From: Clostridia bacterium
GTDB lineage: Bacteria > Bacillota > Clostridia > TANB77 > CAG-508
Assembly (NCBI GenBank): GCA_900770385.1
Contig: CAAGKK010000027.1
Span: 1-64,000 of the forward strand
Reading direction: 5' to 3'
Length of the DNA: 64,000 nucleotides
Each line of letters begins with the position of its first letter. Position 1 is the first letter of the stretch. The notes below the pieces were generated by a model that was given only the letters and a program-made list of their open reading frames with translations, was not told the DNA's origin and did not search any database. The position numbers were made by a program, and so were the translations under genes. Below are positions 44,139-52,907 of the stretch, one piece after another.

Positions 44139-44996
44139 ATGGATAGATATGAATCTACTAAAATTGCTGGGATAATAGGAATTATCGGTAATATTTTTTT
44201 ACTAATTATAAAATCTTTTATTGGTTTTATTAGTCATTCTCAAGCCATGATTGCTGATGCAGCTAACAGCGTTGGTGATATTTTTGCTTCTATAATGACT
44301 TTTATAGGAAATAAGATTGCAAGTGAACCTAAGGATAAATCTCATAATTTTGGTCACGGAAAAGCAGAATATATTTTTTCATTATTCATCAGCATATCTA
44401 TGATGTTTGTTGCTAGTAAATTGTTAATTGATTGCATAATTAATTTTATCACAAATACAAAGTTCACATTTTCCTGGTTTTTGATTATAGTATGTATAAT
44501 TACTATTATAGTTAAATTTATATTGTTTATATATACAAAGAAATTATATAAATCTAATAAAAATCTATTGTTAAAATCTAATATGATAGATCACAGAAAC
44601 GATTGTATTTTAACTGTTTTTACTTTATTATCTATCATTTTTGGTTTATTCAATATTTATTGGGTTGATCCTATTGTTGGTTTTGGAATCTCTTTATGGA
44701 TTTTTTACACTGGAATGAAAATATTTATAGAAAGCTATAATGTTCTTATGGATAAATCCCTTGATACAAAAACAAATGAATTAATTTTAGATTTAATTCA
44801 TGAGTACAAAGAAATACAAAAAATAGATGAAATTTGTTCATCACCAATTGGATATCAATTTGTAGTTACTGTTAATATTTATATTGATGGCAATATGAGC
44901 ACTTTTGATAGTCATAAAATAGCTGATACATTAGAAAAAAATATTGAGGGACTAGACAATATTGCCCAAGCTATTGTACATGTAAATCCTATTTAA
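44139..44996 (+). CDS. Cation diffusion facilitator (CDF) metal transporter
   Basis: This 285-residue membrane protein starts at ATG 44139 after AAGGAGG; the longer frame to 44037 is discarded. Six helices are expected. HSQAMIADAANSVGDI (helix 2) and HNFGHGKAEYI carry the metal-binding Asp and His residues of the CDF family, and DHRNDCILT corresponds to the helix 5 site (HxxxD reversed as D-H-x-x-D). The C-terminal cytoplasmic domain spans about 205-285. It exports Zn, Mn or Fe in exchange for protons; the metal cannot be told. It is monocistronic and convergent with rplQ. Confidence 0.92.
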   Translation: MDRYESTKIAGIIGIIGNIFLLIIKSFIGFISHSQAMIADAANSVGDIFASIMTFIGNKIASEPKDKSHNFGHGKAEYIFSLFISISMMFVASKLLIDCIINFITNTKFTFSWFLIIVCIITIIVKFILFIYTKKLYKSNKNLLLKSNMIDHRNDCILTVFTLLSIIFGLFNIYWVDPIVGFGISLWIFYTGMKIFIESYNVLMDKSLDTKTNELILDLIHEYKEIQKIDEICSSPIGYQFVVTVNIYIDGNMSTFDSHKIADTLEKNIEGLDNIAQAIVHVNPI

Positions 44997-45093
44997 TTTA
45001 TAAAAAGATTAAAATGTTGCTCTTTGTTTATATAAATTTTCTACTCTATTTTTAAAGAACTTAAAGAGCATGTGTTTATATTTATATAATAAT

Positions 45094-45121
45094 AAAAAAA
45101 GAGACGCTTGTCTCTTTTTTT
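45094..45121. terminator. Bidirectional terminator between the CDF gene and rplQ
   Basis: The stem AAAAAAGAGAC/GTCTCTTTTTT around GCTT has A- and T-runs on both sides and ends the whole ribosomal transcript at the rplQ stop. Confidence 0.85.
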
Positions 45122-45629
45122 ATACTAATTCTAATATAACTACTTCTGCTGCGTCTCCTCTTCTTGGTCCTTTTTTGATTATTCTTGTATATCCACCAAC
45201 TCTATCAGCATATTTTGTAGCTATTTCTCCAAATAATTTTGATGGTAAATCTACACCTTCAACTTTGTTTATTTTTGTCATTATTTTTCTTCTAGCATTT
45301 AATCTTGATGGCATATCTTTTTGTCTTTTTTCTGTAGTTTCTTCTTTAACTACTTTTAAATATTCTTTACCATTTTTGCTTGTTGCTTTTTCAGTAACTT
45401 TGTTACCTTTGCTATCTAATTTAGCTTTTACAACTTTCATATCTACTGTTTCAAAGTTATCTTTTTCTTTTACTGCTAATGCTATTATACTATCAGCTAT
45501 AGCTTTTACTTCTTTTGCTCTAGCTTCTGTAGTTTCAATTTTACCATGTAAAATTAAATCTGTAGTTAATCCTTTTAGCATAGCTTTTCTTTGATCAGTA
45601 GTTCTGCCTAATTTTCTATTTATAGCCAT
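45120..45629 (-). CDS. rplQ: Ribosomal protein L17 with internal insertion
   Basis: This 169-residue protein is a large-subunit protein near the exit tunnel. The N-terminal block NRKLGRTTDQRKAMLKGLTTDL and the C-terminal GGYTRIIKKGPRRGDAAEV are typical. Most bacterial L17 proteins are about 115-130 residues. Here about 45 extra residues (about 57-103, with LDSKGNKVTEKATSKNGKEY) interrupt the middle. Last gene of the cluster, 48 bases after rpoA. Confidence 0.96.
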   Translation of the reverse strand: MAINRKLGRTTDQRKAMLKGLTTDLILHGKIETTEARAKEVKAIADSIIALAVKEKDNFETVDMKVVKAKLDSKGNKVTEKATSKNGKEYLKVVKEETTEKRQKDMPSRLNARRKIMTKINKVEGVDLPSKLFGEIATKYADRVGGYTRIIKKGPRRGDAAEVVILELV

Positions 45630-45677
45630 TTATATTTTCTCCTCTCTCAAAAATAATTATTAATTTATAATTCTGTT

Positions 45678-46622
45678 TTATTCTTCTTCAGCAAAATCCA
45701 ATCCTAATGAATGTAATTTGTTTGTTACTTCATCAAATGATTTTTTACCTAAATTTCTTACTTTAAGCATTTCTGCTTCTGTTTTATTTGATAAGTCTTC
45801 TACTGTAGAAATACCAGCTCTTTTTAAACAATTAAATGATCTTACTGATAATTCTAAGTCTTCTATAGACATTTCTAGCACTTTTTCTTTCATTGATTCT
45901 TCTTTTTCTACCATAACTTGTGTATGTTTTGTAGCTTCTGATAAATCTATGAATAATGCTAAATGCTCCGTCATAACTTTAGCAGCTAAACTTAATGCTT
46001 CATCTGCTTTTAAGCTTCCATCTGTCCATACCTCTATTTGAAGTTTATCAAAATCAATCATTTGACCAACTCTAGTATTTTCAACTGTATAATTTACCTT
46101 TTTAACAGGTGTGTAAATAGAATCTATTGGTAACATTGCAATGTCTTGATTTGGTTTTTTATTTTTAGCAGCTGTGTTGTAACCTCTACCTTTATCTGCT
46201 GTCATTTCCATTACTAGGCTTCCACCTTCTGCTACTGTTGCAATATGTAGTTCTGGATTTAGTACTTCTACTGTTCCATCTGTAATGATATCTCCAGCAG
46301 TAACTTCTCCTTCGCCTTTATGCTCTATTCTTAAAATTTTATCTTCATTATCATGAGATTTTAATCTTACACCTTTTAAGTTAACAATTATTTCTGGTAC
46401 ATCTTCTACAACATTTGGTATTGTAGAGAACTCATGTACAACACCTTCTATTTTTACTCCTGTGATTGCACATCCTGGAAGTGATGAAAGTAATATTCTT
46501 CTTAATGAGTTACCTAATGTTACACCATATCCTCTTTCTAATGGTTCACATACAAATTTTGCATAATTGTTTTCTTCGTTTATTTCTAGACATTCAATAT
46601 TTGGCTTTTCAAATTCTATCAT
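45678..46622 (-). CDS. rpoA: RNA polymerase alpha subunit
   Basis: This 314-residue subunit nucleates polymerase assembly. The N-terminal domain has GYGVTLGNSLRRILLSS near 32-48 and the C-terminal domain (about 240-310) has EDLELSVRSFNCLKRAG and KVRNLGKKSFDEV, which contact promoter DNA and regulators. Length is normal. It sits between rpsD and rplQ as in the standard alpha operon. Confidence 0.98.
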   Translation of the reverse strand: MIEFEKPNIECLEINEENNYAKFVCEPLERGYGVTLGNSLRRILLSSLPGCAITGVKIEGVVHEFSTIPNVVEDVPEIIVNLKGVRLKSHDNEDKILRIEHKGEGEVTAGDIITDGTVEVLNPELHIATVAEGGSLVMEMTADKGRGYNTAAKNKKPNQDIAMLPIDSIYTPVKKVNYTVENTRVGQMIDFDKLQIEVWTDGSLKADEALSLAAKVMTEHLALFIDLSEATKHTQVMVEKEESMKEKVLEMSIEDLELSVRSFNCLKRAGISTVEDLSNKTEAEMLKVRNLGKKSFDEVTNKLHSLGLDFAEEE

Positions 46623-46636
46623 TTTTACCTCCCATA

Positions 46637-46695
46637 TTTAGAAGTTTGATGTTAAATATTAGAAGATATTTCTAACCTCTAACTTCTAACCTCTT
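46637..46695. repeat. TTAGAAGTTAGA-type imperfect palindrome
   Basis: TAGAAGTTTGATGTTAAATATTAGAA is loosely complementary to TTCTAACCTCTAACTTCTAAC. It lies in the 138-base gap between rpsD and rpoA, with relatives at 31588 and 56416. Confidence 0.45.
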
Positions 46696-46760
46696 CTTCT
46701 ATAACTTTTATATATTTAACTAAGTTATATATTTTTGAAATCACTTTCAAAATCCAATTA

Positions 46761-47387
46761 TTATTTAGAGTAAAGCTCTACTATTAAATGTTCTTCAACT
46801 GCTAAATCAACATCTTCTCTTGATGCTAATCTAACTACTTTACCACTTAAGTTTTCAACATCTTTTTCTAACCATGTTGGAACTGGTCTTGCACCATTTG
46901 TTTCTAAGTTTTCTTTTACTATTGCTGAATCTTTTTTAATTTCTCTAACAGAAATTACATCACCTGGTTTTACTAAGTAAGAAGCTATATCTACTTTTTT
47001 ACCATTTACATCAAAATGTCCATGGTTTACTAATTGTCTTGCTTGTGCTCTTGAACTACCAAATCCTAATCTATATACAACATTATCTAATCTGCTTTCT
47101 AATATTTGTAATAAAATTTCACCAGTAATTCCTTTTTTATTAGAAGCCATTTCAAAATATTTTCTAAATTGTTTTTCTCCAACTCCATAGAATGATTTTG
47201 TTTTTTGTTTTTCTCTTAACTGTGTTCCGTATTCAGAAAGTTTTGCTCTTTTTTGTCCATGTTCTCCTGGTGCATAGTTTCTTCTAGAAACACTACATTT
47301 ATCAGAATAACATCTTGAACCTTTTAAGAACAATTTTTGTCCTTCTCTACGGCAAATACGGCATTGTTCATCTTTATATCTTGCCAT
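46761..47387 (-). CDS. rpsD: Ribosomal protein S4 (zinc-binding form)
   Basis: This 208-residue protein starts small-subunit assembly. Four N-terminal cysteines (C9, C12, C26, C31 in QCRICRREG and CYSDKC) form the zinc-binding variant. The S4 RNA-binding domain lies at about 95-160 (ESRLDNVVYRLGFGSSRAQARQLVNHGH). S4 often represses its operon by binding leader RNA. The gene lies between rpsK and rpoA. Confidence 0.98.
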   Translation of the reverse strand: MARYKDEQCRICRREGQKLFLKGSRCYSDKCSVSRRNYAPGEHGQKRAKLSEYGTQLREKQKTKSFYGVGEKQFRKYFEMASNKKGITGEILLQILESRLDNVVYRLGFGSSRAQARQLVNHGHFDVNGKKVDIASYLVKPGDVISVREIKKDSAIVKENLETNGARPVPTWLEKDVENLSGKVVRLASREDVDLAVEEHLIVELYSK

Positions 47388-47428
47388 TTTCTTGCTCCTT
47401 TCAATTTATTAAACTTTTAATTTTCAAA

Positions 47429-47824
47429 TTATACTCTTCTTCTTTTTGGTGGTCTACATCCATTATGAGGTATTGGAGTTACATCTTTAATTGCACTTAT
47501 TTCTAAACCTGCTGTTTGAAGAGATCTTATTGCAGCTTCTCTACCAGAACCAGGTCCTTTTACAAAAACCTCAACTGTTTTTAGTCCATGTTCCATTGCA
47601 GCTTTTGCAGCTGTTTCTGCAGCTTCTCCTGCAGCAAAAGGTGTACTTTTTCTAGAACCTTTAAATCCTAGTTCTCCTGCACTAGCCCAAGATATTACAT
47701 TTCCAGCAACATCTGTAATTGTTACAATTGTGTTGTTAAAACTTGAATGAATATGTGCAGCACCTTTTTCTATATTTTTTCTATTTCTTCTAGGTGTTTT
47801 TCTTGTTACAGTTTTGTTTGCCAT
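47429..47824 (-). CDS. rpsK: Ribosomal protein S11
   Basis: This 131-residue protein sits on the 30S platform and helps form the mRNA path. AHIHSSFNNTIVTITDVAGN and the CRPPKRRRV end are diagnostic. Upstream gap to rpsM is 66 bases, downstream gap to rpsD 41. Standard alpha-operon position. Confidence 0.98.
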   Translation of the reverse strand: MANKTVTRKTPRRNRKNIEKGAAHIHSSFNNTIVTITDVAGNVISWASAGELGFKGSRKSTPFAAGEAAETAAKAAMEHGLKTVEVFVKGPGSGREAAIRSLQTAGLEISAIKDVTPIPHNGCRPPKRRRV

Positions 47825-47890
47825 TTGGTTTTTACCCTCCTTATAAATTCTAATTATTAAATTCAGTTATTAGATTACTGTTTTTTAGTT

Positions 47891-48262
47891 TTATTTTTTG
47901 CTTCTACTAACTAATTTTCTAGGACCTTTTCTTGTACGAGCATTAGTTTTAGTTCTTTGTCCTCTTACAGGTAGTCCTCTTCTATGTCTTAATCCTCTAT
48001 AACATCCAATTTCTGTTAATCTTTTAATGTTAAGAGCAACTTCTCTTCTTAGATCACCTTCTAGTTTATATTCATCATCTTCTAGAACTTTTCTAATAGC
48101 ACCTACTTGATCGTCTGTTAAATCTTTTACTCTAGTATCTGGATTAACTCCAGCTTTTGCTAGAATTTTTTTAGAACTTGATACACCTATTCCATAGATA
48201 TATGTTAGTCCTATTTCTACTCTTTTTTCTCTAGGTAAATCTACTCCTGCTATACGAGCCAT
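47891..48262 (-). CDS. rpsM: Ribosomal protein S13
   Basis: This 123-residue head protein contacts tRNA in the P site and forms intersubunit bridges. MARIAGVDLPREKRVEIGLTY and RGLRHRRGLPVRGQRTKTNA are diagnostic. The 205-base gap to rpmJ is long for this cluster and holds the hairpin at 48403-48461, a possible control element for rpsM and the genes after it. Confidence 0.98.
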   Translation of the reverse strand: MARIAGVDLPREKRVEIGLTYIYGIGVSSSKKILAKAGVNPDTRVKDLTDDQVGAIRKVLEDDEYKLEGDLRREVALNIKRLTEIGCYRGLRHRRGLPVRGQRTKTNARTRKGPRKLVSRSKK

Positions 48263-48402
48263 AAATTTAGCACCTCCAAATTTTATTTTTTGTTTTGTTT
48301 CTATTTTGTTTGTTTTGTTTGCTTACATTTAAATTGAAATGTACTTATTCAAGGATTGTAAAATAGAATAAGAAGTTTTAAATTTCAGCAAACATATATA
48401 AA

Positions 48403-48461
48403 AACACAAATTGATATGTAAACCCACCAAGTGGTTTCACAGCCGCTACCTAATTTGTGTT
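48403..48461 (-). ncRNA. Hairpin in the rpmJ-rpsM gap (attenuator or leader candidate)
   Basis: Perfect ten-base arms AACACAAATT/AATTTGTGTT enclose 39 bases that can fold into an inner hairpin (CCAC-CAA-GTGG core). On the minus strand the 3' arm runs straight into TTTTTAT, as in a terminator. It lies seven bases beyond the rpmJ stop and about 140 bases before rpsM. Confidence 0.5.
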
Positions 48462-48467
48462 AATATC

Positions 48468-48581
48468 TTAACCTTGTCTTTGTTTGTGTTTAGGATTTTC
48501 GCATATAACCCTAATAACACCTTTTCTTTTGATTACTTTGCATTTATCGCATATTTTTTTAACTGATGGTCTTACTTTCAT
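48468..48581 (-). CDS. rpmJ: Ribosomal protein L36
   Basis: This 37-residue protein is shorter than most automatic ORF limits. It reads MKVRPSVKKICDKCKVIKRK and ends CENPKHKQRQG, giving the C-x2-C...C...H zinc motif (C11, C14, C27, H32) of the zinc-binding L36. It lies between infA and rpsM as expected. AAGAGGTG lies just upstream of the ATG. Confidence 0.97.
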   Translation of the reverse strand: MKVRPSVKKICDKCKVIKRKGVIRVICENPKHKQRQG

Positions 48582-48637
48582 TTTCTTCACCTCTTCTTGA
48601 ATTTATATCTATAAATTAAAATTAAAAACATTTTTAA

Positions 48638-48856
48638 TTACTTTGCTCTCCAAGTAATTCTACCTCTAGATAGATCATATGGAGAAAGCTCAACTCTAAC
48701 TTTATCACCTGGTAATATTTTTATATAGTTCATTCTTAATTTTCCTGAAATATGTGCCAATATTTGGTGACCATTTTCAAGTTCAACTTTAAAATTTGTA
48801 TTTGGTAAAGTTTCTACTACTGTACCTTCAACCTCTATAACATCCTCTTTTGCCAA
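48638..48856 (-). CDS. infA: Translation initiation factor IF-1
   Basis: This 72-residue OB-fold factor binds the ribosomal A site during initiation. The start is TTG 48856: AGGAGG lies seven bases before, and the product then has the standard MAKEDVIEVEGTV beginning. The frame is open further upstream but has no better start. RVELSPYDLSRGRITWRAK is the typical end. Gaps: 79 bases from map, 56 to rpmJ. No KOW-domain gene lies between map and infA. Confidence 0.97.
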   Translation of the reverse strand: MAKEDVIEVEGTVVETLPNTNFKVELENGHQILAHISGKLRMNYIKILPGDKVRVELSPYDLSRGRITWRAK

Positions 48857-48935
48857 TGTTATCCCTCCTATTTTTGTGCAATAAAATGCAAAAATCGCAT
48901 AATAGCACAATTAACTCATATATTATACATGATTA

Positions 48936-49706
48936 TTATAATAATGTCAATACTTCTGGCTCTTTTTCTGTAATTAGAACTGTATTTTCATAATGTGCTG
49001 CATTTGTTCCATCTTCAGTAACAATCGTCCAACCATCATCTAATTCTAATATATTGTGTTTTCCTGCTATAACCATTGGTTCTATTGCTAGTGTCATACC
49101 AGGTTCAAGTTTTGGCCCTTTACCTGATTTCCCAAAGTTTGGTATTCCTGGATCCTCATGCATACTTCTTCCAATTCCATGTCCTTGAAATTCTCTAACA
49201 ACACTAAAGCCATTTTTTTCTATGTATTCTCCTATTGCATGTGATATATCACCAATCCTGTATCCTTTTTTAGCAAATTTTATTCCTTCAAAGAAAGCTT
49301 GTTTTGTTACTTCAAGTAATTTTTCATCTTCCTTTTTTCCTTTTCCTACAATGTATGTTCTAGCTGCATCGCCATTAAATCCATCTTTATATGCTACTAG
49401 GTCAATACTAATAACATCTCCTTCTTTTAAAATTACTTTACTAGAAGGTATTCCATGTATAACTTCATCATTTACAGATGCACATATACTTGCTGGAAAA
49501 TCTGGTACTCTTTTGTCATATGAAGGGTACCCTTTTTGTGCTGGTATTCCTCCATTTTTTCTGATTGTTTCTTCTGCTATTCTATCTAATTCTAATGTAG
49601 ATATCCCTGGTTTTATTGCTTCTGCTATAGCTTTATGAGTTAGAGCTGTTACTCTACAGGCTTCTTTCATTAATTCTATTTCTCTTTTTGATTTAATATC
49701 TATCAT
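48936..49706 (-). CDS. map: Methionine aminopeptidase, type I
   Basis: This 256-residue enzyme removes the initiator methionine. Metal ligands lie in DLVAYKDGFNGDAARTY (two Asp), GHGIGRSMHEDPGIPN (His), LAIEPM (Glu) and VTEDGTNAAHYENT (Glu). Length is standard. It starts one base after adk stops, so the two are coupled, as in the spc cluster of most Bacillota. Confidence 0.97.
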   Translation of the reverse strand: MIDIKSKREIELMKEACRVTALTHKAIAEAIKPGISTLELDRIAEETIRKNGGIPAQKGYPSYDKRVPDFPASICASVNDEVIHGIPSSKVILKEGDVISIDLVAYKDGFNGDAARTYIVGKGKKEDEKLLEVTKQAFFEGIKFAKKGYRIGDISHAIGEYIEKNGFSVVREFQGHGIGRSMHEDPGIPNFGKSGKGPKLEPGMTLAIEPMVIAGKHNILELDDGWTIVTEDGTNAAHYENTVLITEKEPEVLTLL

Positions 49707-49707
49707 T

Positions 49708-50376
49708 TTAATTATCCTTCTTTAACATTTCATATACTTCTTTTGCAACATCCACTGCCATTTTATTTATTTTTAAGCTTACTTCTGAAGAATATAAAAC
49801 GCCTCTTTCTTTATAATAATCTACAATTGGAGCTGATTGTTTATAATATGCGTCTAATCTGCTCTTTACAGTTTCTTCATTATCATCTTTTCTTTGTATT
49901 AGCTCTGCTCCACATTTATCACAAATTCCTTCTTGTTTTGGTGGATTTAATTTTGTATTATATACTGCTTTGCAATCTTGATTTGAGCATATTCTTCTAG
50001 ATACTATTCTATCTATAATTTCACTTTCTGGTGTTTCTAGATTAATAGCTAATCTTATGCTTTTTCCCATATTTTTAAGCATTTCATCTAATGCTTCTGC
50101 TTGTGCAATAGTTCTTGGAAATCCATCTAATATTATTCCATTTTGCACATCTGCATCTTTAAATCTTTCTTCTATAATTTTTATAGTTACATCATCTGGA
50201 ACTAACATTCCTTTTGAAATATATTTTTCTGCTTCAACTCCTACTTCTGTTTTTTCTGCTATTGCTTTTCTAAAAATGTCACCTGTTGAAACTTGTGGAA
50301 TTCCTAGCTTTTCTGATAAGTTTGATGCTACTGTTCCTTTTCCTGTTCCTGGTGCTCCTAACATTATTAATACCAT
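49708..50376 (-). CDS. adk: Adenylate kinase (zinc-binding lid)
   Basis: This 222-residue enzyme interconverts ATP + AMP and 2 ADP. The P-loop is GAPGTGKGT at 7-15 and DGFPRTIAQAEAL carries the AMP-site residues. The lid holds a zinc site with CSNQDC and CDKC, as in Gram-positive enzymes. It is separated from secY by about 240 bases with palindromes, so it may have its own promoter. Confidence 0.97.
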   Translation of the reverse strand: MVLIMLGAPGTGKGTVASNLSEKLGIPQVSTGDIFRKAIAEKTEVGVEAEKYISKGMLVPDDVTIKIIEERFKDADVQNGIILDGFPRTIAQAEALDEMLKNMGKSIRLAINLETPESEIIDRIVSRRICSNQDCKAVYNTKLNPPKQEGICDKCGAELIQRKDDNEETVKSRLDAYYKQSAPIVDYYKERGVLYSSEVSLKINKMAVDVAKEVYEMLKKDN

Positions 50377-50526
50377 AATTATCTCTCCTTTATTATTGTA
50401 TTTAGTGTTTGATATTTAGCACATAGTATTATTAGTACATAATTTGTTATTTTTATATGAATTAATACAAGTCTAAATCATTATACAACACTTATAACTA
50501 TTATACTTAATAAATATAATACTTAT

Positions 50527-50589
50527 AAATGTGTATTTAGCATTTAGAATTTCGTAATTAATACAAAATTCCAAATACCAAACACATTT
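50527..50589. repeat. Imperfect palindrome between secY and adk
   Basis: AAATGTGTATTTAGCATTTAG and its loose complement CCAAATACCAAACACATTT flank a short centre. The remaining 150 bases of this gap are AT-rich with no gene that I can see. Confidence 0.45.
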
Positions 50590-50612
50590 AGGCGAGATAA
50601 TTCTCGCCTAAA
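50587..50612 (-). terminator. Hairpin after secY
   Basis: A perfect 11-base stem TTTAGGCGAGA/TCTCGCCTAAA with a TAAT loop lies three bases beyond the secY stop. The T-run is poor, so it may be a partial terminator or a processing site. Confidence 0.55.
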
Positions 50613-50615
50613 ATT

Positions 50616-51938
50616 TTAATCTAAGAATCCTTTATAGTGTCTCATTACTAATAATGACTCTAATTGTTGTACAGTTTCTAATGCAACACCTACAACAATA
50701 AGTATTGTTGTTCCTCCGAATGTAAAGTTAAGATTTGTAAATCTTAATAACATTGGTAATATTGCAATTACTGCTAAGAATAGTCCACCAAACCAAATTA
50801 ATTTACTCATTATTGATGATAAATAATCTGTTGTTGGTTTTCCTGCTCTTATACCTGGTATAAATCCGCCATTCTTCTTTATATTGCTTGATACTTCTGC
50901 TGGATTGAATGTTGCATAAGTATAGAAGAATGTGAAACCTATTATTAACAATAAATATATTATAGCATTTGCAATAGAATATCCTACTGGTACAGCAGAT
51001 GATGATGTTGCAAGTGAAAATTTATATACACCTGCCCAAAATCCTGTTGCTGTAGCTATTTGATTATTAAACATTGGTATAATCATTGCTGGGAATGTCA
51101 TAAATGATGATGCAAAAATTACTGGCATAACACCTGCCATAACCAATTTAATTGGTATATGAGTATTTTGTCCACCATACATTTTTCTTCCAACAACTTT
51201 TTTAGCATATTGTACAGGAACTCTTCTCTCTGCTTCTGTAACAAATACTACTCCTGCAACTATTAAAATTGCACCTATTATAATACCTAAAGATAATAAT
51301 AATCCTGTTGTAGAAAATCCTGCATCTGTAGCAATTAATCTATATATGCTTGTAACTGCTGTTGGGAAACCTGCAATAATTCCTATAAAGATAATCATTG
51401 AAATTCCGTTTCCGACACCTTTAGCAGTAATTTGCTCTCCTAGCCACATTAATAATGCTGTACCTGCAACTAAAGATAATACAACTATAAATCCTGTTAA
51501 GAAAGATGTATCAACAAATATTCCTGATGATCTATAAGATAAATAAATACCAACACCTTCAATTACAGCAAGAAAAACTGTAAGTATTTTTGTATATGTA
51601 TTTATTTTTTCTTTACCAGCTTCGCCACCTTCTTTAGTAAGTCTTTCTAAAGAAGGAATAACCATAGCTAACAATTGTATTACGATTGATGCTGTTATGT
51701 ATGGATTAATACTCATAGCAAATAATGAAAATCTAGAGAATGCTCCTCCTGAAATAACATCTATTAAACTACTAAGTCCATTTGTAGATGATGACATTAT
51801 CTCATTTAATTTCAAAGAATTTACTCCTGGTATAGTGATAAAACATCCAAATCTAAACACTACTATTAATAATAAAGTATATAGTAATCTCTTTCTTACA
51901 TCTGGTGTTTTTAAAGCGTTTTTAATAGTTTTAAACAA
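50616..51938 (-). CDS. secY: Preprotein translocase subunit SecY
   Basis: This 440-residue protein with ten helices forms the protein-conducting channel. RFGCFITIPGVN near 30-41, AFSRFSLFAMSINPYITASI near 66-85, and the late cytoplasmic loop FIPGIRAGKPTTDYL with its conserved Arg are diagnostic. It starts one base before rplO ends, so the two are coupled. Confidence 0.98.
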   Translation of the reverse strand: MFKTIKNALKTPDVRKRLLYTLLLIVVFRFGCFITIPGVNSLKLNEIMSSSTNGLSSLIDVISGGAFSRFSLFAMSINPYITASIVIQLLAMVIPSLERLTKEGGEAGKEKINTYTKILTVFLAVIEGVGIYLSYRSSGIFVDTSFLTGFIVVLSLVAGTALLMWLGEQITAKGVGNGISMIIFIGIIAGFPTAVTSIYRLIATDAGFSTTGLLLSLGIIIGAILIVAGVVFVTEAERRVPVQYAKKVVGRKMYGGQNTHIPIKLVMAGVMPVIFASSFMTFPAMIIPMFNNQIATATGFWAGVYKFSLATSSSAVPVGYSIANAIIYLLLIIGFTFFYTYATFNPAEVSSNIKKNGGFIPGIRAGKPTTDYLSSIMSKLIWFGGLFLAVIAILPMLLRFTNLNFTFGGTTILIVVGVALETVQQLESLLVMRHYKGFLD

Positions 51939-52373
51939 TTAAATCACCTCTATCTTTCCACCAACAGCTTCTATTTTTTCTGCAGCAGATTTAGTAAATC
52001 TCTTAGCTTTAACATTTAATTTTTTCTCTAATTTTCCAGTACCTAAAATAACTATACCGTCATTTATTTTTCCGATGATACCTTCTTCTAATAAAGTTTC
52101 TGCTGTAACTTCTATTGCTTTTGATTTATTTAGCATACTTAAAGTTACTTCTGTAAATGTTTTAGCATGAATATTTGTAAATCCTCTCTTAGGTAATCTT
52201 CTATATAATGGTGTTTGACCACCTTCAAATCCTCTTCTTACACCACCGCCAGATCTTGCTTTTTGTCCTTTATGTCCTCTACCAGATGTTTTTCCAAGAC
52301 CTGAACCGATTCCGCGTCCGACTCTTCTTCTAGCTACTTTCTCAGTAGCTGATTTAACTTCACCTAATTGCAT
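51939..52373 (-). CDS. rplO: Ribosomal protein L15
   Basis: This 144-residue late-assembly protein has the glycine/arginine-rich start RRVGRGIGSGLGKTSGRGHK and FEGGQTPLYRRLPKRGF. It follows rpsE by only 25 bases. The gene normally found between them, rpmD (L30), is absent. Confidence 0.98.
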   Translation of the reverse strand: MQLGEVKSATEKVARRRVGRGIGSGLGKTSGRGHKGQKARSGGGVRRGFEGGQTPLYRRLPKRGFTNIHAKTFTEVTLSMLNKSKAIEVTAETLLEEGIIGKINDGIVILGTGKLEKKLNVKAKRFTKSAAEKIEAVGGKIEVI

Positions 52374-52398
52374 TTAATTGCACCTCCTTTTGTTAAAA

Positions 52399-52887
52399 TT
52401 ATAATATCTCGCTTACTTTTTTTCCTCTTTTTTCTGCGATTTGTTCTACAGTTCTCATATTTGATAAACCATTTAGTGTAGCATAAACAACATTTCTTGG
52501 ATTGTTTGTTCCAATAACTTTTGTTCTTATATTTTTATATCCAGCAAGTTCTATAACAGGTCTAACACTACCACCTGCTATAATTCCAGTACCTTCTGCT
52601 GCTGGTTTTAAAAGTACATTTGCACTACCAAATTGACCAATAAATTCATGAGGTATTGTTGTATCTACTATAGGAACTTCTATTAGATTTTTCTTAGCAT
52701 CTTCTATAGCTTTCTTTATAGCATCTGGAACTTCTGCAGCTTTTCCATTACCTACACCTACATGCCCATTTTCGTCACCAACTACAACAACAGCACTAAA
52801 TCTAAAAGTTCTACCACCTTTAACAACTTTAGCAACTCTGTTTATAGCAACAACTTTTTCTTTTAATTCAACTGTGTTTTCTTCCAT
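52399..52887 (-). CDS. rpsE: Ribosomal protein S5
   Basis: This 162-residue protein acts in decoding accuracy and mRNA unwinding. VAKVVKGGRTFRFSAVVVVG and GTGIIAGGSVRPVIELAGY are diagnostic. It lies 20 bases after rplR. Confidence 0.98.
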   Translation of the reverse strand: MEENTVELKEKVVAINRVAKVVKGGRTFRFSAVVVVGDENGHVGVGNGKAAEVPDAIKKAIEDAKKNLIEVPIVDTTIPHEFIGQFGSANVLLKPAAEGTGIIAGGSVRPVIELAGYKNIRTKVIGTNNPRNVVYATLNGLSNMRTVEQIAEKRGKKVSEIL

Positions 52888-52907
52888 GTGTTCTAGTTTC
52901 CTCCTTT

